Shown piece after piece: positions 51,501-59,002 of a DNA stretch of 64,000 nt; position 1 is the first letter of the stretch; the number at the start of each line of letters is the position of its first letter. Location of the stretch: positions 1 through 64,000 of IMG/VR virus record IMGVR_UViG_3300010151_000008. One strand, given 5' to 3'. The notes beneath the pieces were generated by a model. That model was not told the origin of the DNA and made no database searches. It worked only from the letters and a program-made list of their open reading frames with translations. A program made the position numbers and the translations under genes. This stretch comes from a virus.

Positions 51501-54500
51501 CCAAGGCGCCGTACTCTTCGGCGCCCCAGTCACCGCATCTGACTTTTATCCCACCACATTTGCCGGCATTAACGGGAATATTTCCGAACCGGTGGACATT
51601 TCCTCTCACAATCTGGGGTATCCTCTCGGCACCCCTCTCGTCCCGACGGACTTCTCCTCGAAGGAACCCCAATATCGGAATCGTTCTTTTTGTTCGGTCA
51701 CCAACCTCGCTAGTCTCGCCGGCGCCCCGGTCTTTAACTCCCTCATGCTTCACCGCAACGGGCCCTATGGTTGGCCCACGTGGAAACAAATTCGAGCCGG
51801 CCAGACTCCGGTTGCAAGACGTCTGAGAAAAAAGAATTTAGTCGTCGTTAGAAATGAGCCAGAACCATTTACCTACGTATATCCTCAATATTCCTCGGGC
51901 GGCGTAACGCTGCCCCGCAACCAAGTTCGAGTGTATCCACTCAAAGGCAATACCTTCACTTCATACATCGAACAGCCAATAAGCAGTCGACACAAAGCAC
52001 TAGAGTTTGTATACAATAATCACTCTCGTAGTGCTCCGGGGGTGGATAATAATGTTATTGCTAGGGTGTCATGGGCAAACAATTTAGACTATTTCTCCAA
52101 CGAGGGGCTTAATAATCGACTTAACAAGATCCCAAATGTTACGCTCAACCAGCCTTATAAGACTCTCGTTAACTTTACTCTAGACGCAGACAAAAACAAT
52201 TCTGATACATTAGTTCAATATACAGAAAGAATTTATCCTCGCGAGGTTAACGCCTATCAGAATAGGGTTCGAACCCGAACAGACTATAGCATCTCGGATA
52301 TATGGGATGATTCCCGGCCCCTTCGCTCGAAAGACGCGGGGGTAGTAAACTCTCTGGGGTACCCAATCTATTCGGCCAGTGTATGGCATCTAGATGCTCA
52401 CAATAATTTTACCACTCGTCCAGCATATCCAGAGTACATAAATTCGGTCTTCGTTGATTCTGCGGGAGAGCTGCAAAATGATTATTGTCGATTTATCAAA
52501 CATACTCTTCAAGGCTCGGACCAGAGCCAGTGGGCGCGCACATCTCCAGCGCCGGCTGCCCTATATGCCATGCGTATCCCTATGGGCTCGTCTTCCGGCG
52601 GGGAACTGCCGGTCGGTGTTGTCATGCCGGTGTGGGGAGGAGATACGTATTGGGATGCTCCCGAGCAAGCTGGGAAGAAACCATATCAAGTATATGAAGA
52701 ATATGCAGAGTTTATACGCCTAAAGGGCAAAGACCACTCACTGGTGCCGGAATTTAGAATAAGCGAGCATATTGAAAAATATATTGAAGACGGATCTGAC
52801 TGGCTTAAAGATATTGATGACTCCTCTCCGGGAATGTTTGAAATAACGGGCGCTGCCATCTCTGATAGCGCTCAAACCAATTTCTATAAAGTATATGGCC
52901 ACACTGACTTCTTAAAATATTTTAAAGTAATAGATGATGATCTCGACAATAAAAATATTGGCCAAGGCCTCTCACTTAATCGTCGAGCAATAGAGATAGA
53001 GTGCTCAGCTTATCTTAAGTTCCTCCCCTATAAGGGATTTTACCCCGCAGAGCGGACTAGAGAGTTGGCAAAAATCTTTAACGATTCTTGTGATGATTTT
53101 GTTAACAAAGCCGGCTATCCGTCTCCGACCTATGCAGCAGCCGTCGGCAGCTCCTGCTCCCTCACCCCCCTCACCGAGACTCAAAAAATACTTAAGCGCG
53201 CCATTATAGAGCCCCTCTTTGCTCCGGGAATTGTGCATAACACGGTAAAGTCGGGAATTGCCGTGAGTAGCTTTGTTATAACCAACAGTGCTTCGTGTCC
53301 AACCATTGATCTTACTGCTTCATGGCTAGCTAAGCCATTTTCAATCCTTACCGAATTACCTGAGGGAAATGTTGATTTTGGCGCAGGAGCGAATGGGTGT
53401 CTAAACCCTGTTGAAATTCAGACCGGCGGCGGATACGAAGACCAGAGAGGGTATAAATTTAGACGAATTCCTTTTGAGGCCGCTCTTCGGCCGGGAGAAT
53501 ATCTGAGCAAGTACAATATTTATGATAATGGGCTTCCTCCCTCCGCGAGTCTTTTAGATCCAGCTGTCATCGGCGCCGCTCTCACCTACAATCGCCTTCA
53601 TGTTAACTGGAGCGGCGGTGGCTCGGATCTCTATAGATTGGCCTCGGACAATTATCACTGCGAGGTGGTTAACTTCTTTTCTCCAGGGCTTACAAGTTTT
53701 GTTTCAGCTCGCGAAGATGAGTTTTCTGCTATGCAGTCGGGGTCGCTCTATGCCATGACGCTAAGACTGGGGCGCCCACTCAATGCTGACTTGGTTCCCA
53801 ATAGATCTTTGTTCGAAATGTACGAGAGGGCTTCCGCTTTTGGCCCCCCGTTTGCAGGAACTGCTGATACCATTTTATCCTGGGCCGTGTATTCAGCTAG
53901 TTTTGATCCGCTAACTCCTCCATACTTTAATGGAGTCGGGGAAGTAACAATTTTATATCAAGCAAAATACGATGGAAAACCGGAGCTTGATGATATCTTA
54001 TCAACTTCGGAATTTATCTATGACCGGTCCCGGGACAATGTGCCTATCGTCCCCCCCGGCTTCGAGCCCATCCTCACTGCCGGCTATATATACGGAATGC
54101 AGATGGATCAAAGTTATAATTTGGTTGATAAGATAATAGAGGTGCCGCCCGGAACAGACAGTAATAGGGAGCGTTGGCTTATTCAGAGTAAATTTGAGAC
54201 TCCGGTGTTAAATTTTGCTGGCGTAAGCCCTCTTACCATCACACAGCCTGCCACGGGATCTGTTAACCCCGGCGTCACACCTGATGTTATATCCAAGGGT
54301 ATGTGGCACCAGTATGGCTCAATTCCATCTGGGCGAGAGGCTGTTGTATCTTCTATCAAGGTTCCCAATTCGCTAGTATCTCCTACTTTCGGCGCGCTCT
54401 CTGCTAGCACCCCGGCGGGGCCCGAGTATCATTCGTTGGCCAGCGTGGTCGGCTTCGACACGACAAATTCTAAGCAATTGGGCCCCCTGCGTACCATGCA

Positions 54501-55110
54501 GAGAATGGAAGAAGCAATAATAGCTGTACCGTTCACCGTTAAAAGAAATCGGCGGAAGTTCTTCCACCCCCGAAAGAGATCGAGCGATTACAAAGAGATT
54601 TTAAAAATTCTTGACAAGTATCTGTTACCACCCAAGTTAGACTTTGTGACCAACGAGGGACTAAAGCCGATACTGTTTTATGCCTTTGAATTCGGGGCGG
54701 ATCTGTCTCAACAGGACCTAGCGGATATTTGGCAGAATTTGCCTCCCGATATTGGTCTAAATTTTGAAAGTTCTAAGGCAATTATTCGCGAAGAGAAGAT
54801 AATTAAAGAGATGTATAATTCTATCGATACACTGCAATGGCTTGTTTTTAAGGTTAAGAAAAAGGCCGCAAAGGATTATAATAGGTTTGTTAAACAGAAC
54901 CTGACTGACGATTTAGATTCTGTTACGCCAAATATTGTTTCCAAGTACTCCTATAACTGGCCCTACGATTACTGCTCTTTGGTGGAATTAATTAAACTAG
55001 ATGCCACGGCACAGTATGAAACAGAAACAGAGGGAACATCAGAAGTGGATCTTTTGATTAGAGCCCACAATCCGGTGATTCCTCCCATAGAACCTCCGGA
55101 GATGGGATAA
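45565..55110 (+). CDS. 3181-residue tail protein with three LamG-like domains
   Basis: The N-terminal part, with KGTEKAFRNLIRCYGIDD near residue 602, resembles the conserved helix of gpI-type tail proteins (KGT..xxr.Li.xyG). LamG/concanavalin-like sandwiches lie at about residues 155-370 (NWHHYAVTV), 685-885 (KWNLAVRI) and 1537-1690 (NEWVHVAITYDG). The rest is Pro/Tyr-rich and probably beta-structured, with a charged helical C-terminus (IIREEKIIKEMYNSIDTLQW). Following gp25 and J homologs, it fits a P2-like W-J-I order enlarged with glycan-binding domains. It may be wedge and receptor-binding protein in one. No internal stop or frameshift was seen. Confidence 0.75.
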   Translation: MSLKDTYRRQLENLQNISNKSEEQIAAEVESVGYHEQDIIKEERFIPRTDYSRPSAFARYGSATEYYQQSIKRVYSTYPYDGSLKERLEWENDSNYLDLYLFEQRYPRTNGYVILSADGWGTQTATTGGYGMPSSQEYISFIGGPNVNPGGMSPIALQFTGSNYWDPDKNRVSNLQFDLENNGATVEFWLKKDSFDASLTEKEVVFDLWNNELSSSDSYGRFRLELSSSTTPGGEGPLLLTVMSGATGFQWEPVVVGSAFTTASIADGNWHHYAVTVKSASAGVLTKFYVDGALHAENTLGVAGINNIGGALKGHIGALIIGPSGTVGPGTPEESAFAWTGAGKLSASMDEFRYWKTQRSSKDIGRYWISQVGGGTNTDPAPDSHETNLVNTDLGVYFKFNEGITGVESADSTVLDYAGRVSNGAWTGYGENSRNTDSAIVISKAAVKEFKDPIIYSFHPEVVSLKTQLEATGSYHDVRNNTSIYNSIPGWVQEEDDESAGELRKLTQILASYFDTLQLQIDSVNSLKDVVYYGDSQKPLPFANKLLESMGLMTPEMFLDADVLEKLADRSEKHLYEKSLNDIKNTIYQNIYNNLTYIYKSKGTEKAFRNLIRCYGIDDELIKLSLYANNIEYELLDNSRNVVTSKRFVNFNTKDNLGATIYQSSASSDANSVAFIAGSTNLTGGFAFTTEVDVLFPRKAPPGQENYIDTNFITASVFGIHGDASGSEDTTWATPDAVNFQVFAVRDELRSPNVRFVLTGTAGGFMPPTLVSDLYEDTYNNTKWNLAVRIKPEKYPYENWITSSVNGDYIVELRGTNTQDGVVLNTFTLSSSISSPPPAFVSGSRRLFVGAHRQDFTGSLLQRSDVKVGTARSWLTYLDNKTLLEHAQDIHNYGTPNPQWYAFPFHPSASFGEIPQLDTLVLNWNFNQNTGSNASGQFGVADFSSGSTQLATSQYDWLGPILLNQHPGRGDFFPANSIKAIDKDYITNTKQNLPENLQSKDMISVLSQEEQEAFGRTTRPVTFYFAFEKSPYQVISEEMINYFASMRDMHTLIGEPVNRYRIEYKALGKMRHAFFLNVENDRIDFDKFYEFYKWFDSSLSLMLQQLVPISADVAGNIRTIIESHIFERNKYQSKFPTIDTMDADIEGSFNTILNASPGWRYNHHPIDGAENKNAHWWKTRASREKTKLRTGNYELDWRRQRIFEDSDYEYEREIKVPYRFEARAGIQQLSPPHIIHSGPNYHPNKKYNYVFTATRPAGPLVEGTNLPANIMLAFDEDVERFVDVVDDLELTPKRRIGWGINARINKDLSGSATYEFAKGSLLAPFSLYSSSVTTGYNKQVVEKFTPGVMITNLHHDVYGVTHEVPLQGPFPETYVGGREHRHVPINKFDSSKTGPNNLDSPADRPEGFKILLGSCDGITTTSGALGIVDPQYPDPDSPAVSPPYLFDRPKGNMSRNVGTKRPVNIRNIRKNSPGNYSQNYDVVSTNARSSNDLFFRKQTFDFSLYPQSPYPRLPIVDRHAVQNIRVRNTKAISIDDSLNYYVFTAPAAMNTNKKETWSCWLNCTNPGELNYFILDVSDRYFVINADNTFTFAAYWTGPVDGIWQTDAAITTGNEWVHVAITYDGNSSTNHPVVYINGEAVAITRTSAEPTGDLEPYFGGIGIGYAGAHAFEGYISDLAFYNTNLLADEIKAIYGNSTLDLINYGPPRVASNLIMWWRMGDGPGDTVGTIIDQMGTVNLAAGGSPSIVNISAGDCLVTANENNFALPDRSGKNSNQTVFVNRFAGSGYEVMSRGYMDPAHEEKSVYNVLPYHNLSILNYGFPESASADPSIATAIVVVDQIGKNRGRNQRLTLHCGQFGHDAAYGTIPADTYVTVPSYQKTNRNPRSRIKQLADGSYVTGVVYDNGWVTHPIPRSARQYSWITASLSPDVGTELFGYSALSGGFAQSLPLISASQFGSVHWASGSTVLPRTLGYDQNIVGQGAVLFGAPVTASDFYPTTFAGINGNISEPVDISSHNLGYPLGTPLVPTDFSSKEPQYRNRSFCSVTNLASLAGAPVFNSLMLHRNGPYGWPTWKQIRAGQTPVARRLRKKNLVVVRNEPEPFTYVYPQYSSGGVTLPRNQVRVYPLKGNTFTSYIEQPISSRHKALEFVYNNHSRSAPGVDNNVIARVSWANNLDYFSNEGLNNRLNKIPNVTLNQPYKTLVNFTLDADKNNSDTLVQYTERIYPREVNAYQNRVRTRTDYSISDIWDDSRPLRSKDAGVVNSLGYPIYSASVWHLDAHNNFTTRPAYPEYINSVFVDSAGELQNDYCRFIKHTLQGSDQSQWARTSPAPAALYAMRIPMGSSSGGELPVGVVMPVWGGDTYWDAPEQAGKKPYQVYEEYAEFIRLKGKDHSLVPEFRISEHIEKYIEDGSDWLKDIDDSSPGMFEITGAAISDSAQTNFYKVYGHTDFLKYFKVIDDDLDNKNIGQGLSLNRRAIEIECSAYLKFLPYKGFYPAERTRELAKIFNDSCDDFVNKAGYPSPTYAAAVGSSCSLTPLTETQKILKRAIIEPLFAPGIVHNTVKSGIAVSSFVITNSASCPTIDLTASWLAKPFSILTELPEGNVDFGAGANGCLNPVEIQTGGGYEDQRGYKFRRIPFEAALRPGEYLSKYNIYDNGLPPSASLLDPAVIGAALTYNRLHVNWSGGGSDLYRLASDNYHCEVVNFFSPGLTSFVSAREDEFSAMQSGSLYAMTLRLGRPLNADLVPNRSLFEMYERASAFGPPFAGTADTILSWAVYSASFDPLTPPYFNGVGEVTILYQAKYDGKPELDDILSTSEFIYDRSRDNVPIVPPGFEPILTAGYIYGMQMDQSYNLVDKIIEVPPGTDSNRERWLIQSKFETPVLNFAGVSPLTITQPATGSVNPGVTPDVISKGMWHQYGSIPSGREAVVSSIKVPNSLVSPTFGALSASTPAGPEYHSLASVVGFDTTNSKQLGPLRTMQRMEEAIIAVPFTVKRNRRKFFHPRKRSSDYKEILKILDKYLLPPKLDFVTNEGLKPILFYAFEFGADLSQQDLADIWQNLPPDIGLNFESSKAIIREEKIIKEMYNSIDTLQWLVFKVKKKAAKDYNRFVKQNLTDDLDSVTPNIVSKYSYNWPYDYCSLVELIKLDATAQYETETEGTSEVDLLIRAHNPVIPPIEPPEMG

Positions 55111-55112
55111 AG

Positions 55113-56087
55113 ATGGTAGCTTTTTTTAACAAGAAAGAGGATGTAATTGATCTCCAACTCACCGGGTACGGGAAGCTTCTTTTGGCTCAGGGTACATTTA
55201 AACCTTCGTATTATGCTTTCTTTGACGATGATATATTGTATGATTCAGAGTGCGGAGGGTTTGCGGAGATTCAAAATAATGCAGAAGTGAGAATCCAAGA
55301 AGAGACTCCATCCTGCAAGGTGGTGGCCAACATCGTAGGCGCCGAAACTCGTGTGAATGCTTTCGTTGAGGGGGTTGCTTCGAATTTAAACATTATTAAC
55401 ACTGTGCCATCCGATGACCCCAATATAGCCTTTGCTTTTAATCAGCAGCAGCTGTTCGAAGAAAAAGTAGATCTTTTATACGATCCTCTCGGGAATAGCG
55501 CGCTATCGTCCGATAAAGCCCCCGCCTGGAAAGTGACGGCGCTCCATAACGAGATCGACAGTACTACGGTTACAACGCTAAGCACTGCCGGCCGTCTCCC
55601 GGACCATTCTGGGCGTGGCATAGTACAAAATATACCTCAAATTAATATAGAAATAGATTATGAAACTTTTTTCAGTGAGGGTCCCCCGACTGTCGCCACA
55701 GTTAGCCCTCTTCTTAACGATACTTTATATCTGTCGGTCAATAGAGACTATTTAGTAATAGAGGTGTTGGAAGAAAATACTGATTTCCTTAAAGAGAACT
55801 TCGATATAGAGGTGTTTTATTCTGGAACCTTGGCCACGACCCTAACACCACCAACGTCAGAGAATATTCAAATGTCATTTATGGAAGCATACAGCGAGGC
55901 CTTCCCGCAGCCGGTGACCGCCGAAGTTCAAACTCCGAATGTGGAATATTATATGGATGTCCTTTTAGATGATGAATTGCCTTCGGGGGTGGTAAACGAG
56001 CTGAATCTGCCAAACACTCGTACTTCGTCCGGACGCCTCCGGCTCAATATGAATCTTTACAAGACTCCCGATGAGGGGTGCTGTTAA
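55113..56087 (+). CDS. Tail structural protein, N-terminus related to the gene at 63.0 kb
   Basis: The product has 324 residues. It begins VAFFNKKEDVIDLQLTGYGK, then LLAQGTFKPSYYAFFDDDILYD, matching in order the start of the protein at 62991 (FLDNSGDIILDAVLTDTGR ... ARGDGSFRIAKFALGDDEIDYG). Both probably use the same domain to join the baseplate or fibre. The rest is beta-rich and acidic. It overlaps the next gene by TAATG. Confidence 0.7.
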   Translation: MVAFFNKKEDVIDLQLTGYGKLLLAQGTFKPSYYAFFDDDILYDSECGGFAEIQNNAEVRIQEETPSCKVVANIVGAETRVNAFVEGVASNLNIINTVPSDDPNIAFAFNQQQLFEEKVDLLYDPLGNSALSSDKAPAWKVTALHNEIDSTTVTTLSTAGRLPDHSGRGIVQNIPQINIEIDYETFFSEGPPTVATVSPLLNDTLYLSVNRDYLVIEVLEENTDFLKENFDIEVFYSGTLATTLTPPTSENIQMSFMEAYSEAFPQPVTAEVQTPNVEYYMDVLLDDELPSGVVNELNLPNTRTSSGRLRLNMNLYKTPDEGCC

Positions 56088-59002
56088 TGGTGGCCATAAG
56101 CCCATATTCCCTAAACGGTATCTTTCCTGAAATTTTCGTAGAGAAAATATTTTTAGAGCCTCCCTCCGACAATCTGGAGAGCGCTAAATTAGATATTCGA
56201 ATTAATTTTTCTTTACAAAGAGCGAAACAGAAGACCCCATGGTATTTGGATGATGGATTAAAGGGTCGCCTTAAAATATTTGTATGCTTCGTAGCGGATG
56301 AAAAGCTGGCGAGGAAGCTGACTGTTCCGAGAAGGCTCCGTCGCGAAATGCTAAGTACAAAATTTAATCCGGCCTTAATCAAAACTCATATTGGCATGGA
56401 AAAAGCTATCGTACCCCCCTATGCGGAAGTTTCGAGCGACTCCACTCAGATTTTAGATTCGAAGAATGCCTATGCGGTTGAAAGTTTACGCTATAGTATT
56501 AAAACATCTATAAAGAAGAACGCCAACTATCTCTCTTGCATACTAATACCTTATCTGACATCGCCGCAGTCTTCGGTCCCCTCGGGTGTGTCCCCCGATG
56601 CTCCAATCCAAATGGGCAATATGTGTATCGAGGGAATTTTTAATCAGAAAGAGGTTCTATCGAATAGTTTTATTTTTACACTTACTGAGGGGATGGATAA
56701 CTTTGGCAAAGCGGGCGAAGTATGGATCGGCCCCGTGCATTATAATCACACCATGGGTTTTATGGCCGGCCCATCTCATACCGAGACGAGCCACCCTTCT
56801 TTAAAAGCACAGCTGGTAGCCAATAAAAAAATTCTAGACTTAAGATTCCAAAAACACTTTAGAGGATCTCTGATCAATGCTCAAAACAATGAGATAGCAG
56901 GCGCCATCAACGAGGCGATTTCATCGAAGCTGCTTAAGCGAGAAAAAGACAGCAACATAAACTATTTTTCACCACTGTGTATGTCCCGCAATAAAAACAA
57001 TACCACAGATTTAATACTGGGGTTTAATATAGTCCAGGCAGTTGAAAACTTAACTAGATATCCGTATCTGTATCATACAGCCGCAGAACTTAGATCTGCC
57101 ATCATTTTAAATGACGTCGAAGTTTATCGCAAGAGGGTTACAAACCCATCTGTGGGGAATCGCCTGACACCTTCTCCAATTTTTAATCGGCCTATAGAAA
57201 CAGATCAGCCCGACGAACTGGTTGGCAGTATATCGAACGGCAAATTAAAAGTTTTGAATTATTCAGTAGACGAAAAAATAATGCATTTTGTAGTACGTGA
57301 TGAAGGGATGCAAGCTATAGCTGAGGGTGAATATCAATATGGTATCAGTATTAAGTTTACCGACAATACGACTGTCAAGTTAAGGTCCGCACTGAAGGCT
57401 ATGAGAAGGAGCCTACAAGGATATAAAAAATATGTACAGTTGGCCCAAGACCCCAACGTTTATGATTTTCCTACCAATCAGTTTAAGCAAAGGTATATAA
57501 CAAAGTTATACAGTGACTCTAAAGCGTGGTCGGATTTAGTAAATAAATACATTGCCATAGTTTTGTTGGTCTTCGGTAGATCGGCTTTTGTTCAGTATAG
57601 TATTCCGAGATGGCAAAGAAATCTACTCAACATGACTGATCCTCGATCAGCTAGTATCGAATCTATTCTAGAGTTTGAGGGGTTTGCTATAAGCTTGGTA
57701 GAGAAGCTGTCATCCATCACGGGGAAAGCGGCCATAAGTAATGCGGACGAACAGCCAGACGTTGGTTCCAGGGTGAGGTCTAGTGGACCTTCTGGAGCGC
57801 TATTGGAAATTAAGCACGATTTTATGACCCCGTATGAAGCAAAAGATAAAAACGATCGCGGCGTGAGATACTTCAACTCCAGAGAGAACTCATCCGAACT
57901 TCTAAATATCAGTTATTCAGACTGGGCCCGAAGAGTACAGCGTGAGTCGACAATGTTTTCTTCTACTTCCCCCCAGGCTAGGTCAATACAGAGGAACGGC
58001 TTTTTAACCCCCTATGCACTAGAAACACCAAATCAGAGTATCGGCGTACGTCAAAACATGAATTCTGAAGATTCGTTGGCGATCCTGAATGCTAAATTAA
58101 ACCCATACAGAGAAGATTTCGGGCCTAGAAATTTAGGACCCAGCGTAATCATGGCTCTGAAACAACAGCTGATGGGGTATAGAGGAGTAAGTATTGAGGG
58201 TCTTAAACAAAATATAGCAGAATATAAGGATCGATCTAGCAAAAAAATTGATTTATATGATAGTGCAAATGTGGTGGGAGAAAGATCTCATTTTGTTCCA
58301 GACGAAGACCACATGGACAGTGTTAGCGGAAGTCATATAGCAGTGTGGACGGGTACGAATAGTATAGAAGAATCTGTTCTTAATTCAGATTTAGCTACTG
58401 ATATATTAAATGAAATTAGTTTAAATTTTATGCCTCTAGAAGCTACGTCATTAGACCAGATAGCGGGTTCGTATGCGGCACAAAAACTAAGACAGGCGCC
58501 TGAAATTGTACAAGAGTCTAACGCATTCGAATTCAATGTAAATTATAACACAGAAGCGGTAGTTCAAGTTTTGAGTGGTTACCGGGAGATTGACGGCGAA
58601 TCATATGTAATAGCTCCACAGTGGACATCTTTGGGGACCACCTCTTTGGAATCGTTAGCGAAGGGCGGTTTTTTGGTGTGCCGGCTGCGCCGCGTGAACA
58701 CTATCACCGGTCAACAAAATGCTTATGAGTTGCCGGTGTATAATGAATATTTTATTTTAGGAGAGCCGCCGTCTCTTTCATCTAATTTGCCATCACCAGG
58801 ATTTTCTACCAATATCCATTCTTACGCGACCGTTCTGCAAGACGAGATGAGCCGAGCAACTATTAATCGAGGTAATCAAGAATTACCAATTGCATACTTA
58901 AAATCGACCGCAATGATTAGTTTGAACGCTCCGGCAATAAAGCGCCGAGCTAAAGCCAGATCTCTTCAAAAAACATCTCGGGGAGTAGTTACTAGAAAAT
59001 GA
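56087..59002 (+). CDS. Large hypothetical tail protein
   Basis: The ATG 56087 overlaps the previous stop; a GTG nine bases earlier is possible. The product has 971 residues and no family is recognised. It begins with a compact region (SLNGIFPEIFVEKIFLEPPS), and its long middle has mixed strands and helices. The C-terminus is very basic (KRRAKARSLQKTSRGVVTRK). Position and size suggest a baseplate wedge or fibre-attachment protein. Confidence 0.65.
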   Translation: MVAISPYSLNGIFPEIFVEKIFLEPPSDNLESAKLDIRINFSLQRAKQKTPWYLDDGLKGRLKIFVCFVADEKLARKLTVPRRLRREMLSTKFNPALIKTHIGMEKAIVPPYAEVSSDSTQILDSKNAYAVESLRYSIKTSIKKNANYLSCILIPYLTSPQSSVPSGVSPDAPIQMGNMCIEGIFNQKEVLSNSFIFTLTEGMDNFGKAGEVWIGPVHYNHTMGFMAGPSHTETSHPSLKAQLVANKKILDLRFQKHFRGSLINAQNNEIAGAINEAISSKLLKREKDSNINYFSPLCMSRNKNNTTDLILGFNIVQAVENLTRYPYLYHTAAELRSAIILNDVEVYRKRVTNPSVGNRLTPSPIFNRPIETDQPDELVGSISNGKLKVLNYSVDEKIMHFVVRDEGMQAIAEGEYQYGISIKFTDNTTVKLRSALKAMRRSLQGYKKYVQLAQDPNVYDFPTNQFKQRYITKLYSDSKAWSDLVNKYIAIVLLVFGRSAFVQYSIPRWQRNLLNMTDPRSASIESILEFEGFAISLVEKLSSITGKAAISNADEQPDVGSRVRSSGPSGALLEIKHDFMTPYEAKDKNDRGVRYFNSRENSSELLNISYSDWARRVQRESTMFSSTSPQARSIQRNGFLTPYALETPNQSIGVRQNMNSEDSLAILNAKLNPYREDFGPRNLGPSVIMALKQQLMGYRGVSIEGLKQNIAEYKDRSSKKIDLYDSANVVGERSHFVPDEDHMDSVSGSHIAVWTGTNSIEESVLNSDLATDILNEISLNFMPLEATSLDQIAGSYAAQKLRQAPEIVQESNAFEFNVNYNTEAVVQVLSGYREIDGESYVIAPQWTSLGTTSLESLAKGGFLVCRLRRVNTITGQQNAYELPVYNEYFILGEPPSLSSNLPSPGFSTNIHSYATVLQDEMSRATINRGNQELPIAYLKSTAMISLNAPAIKRRAKARSLQKTSRGVVTRK

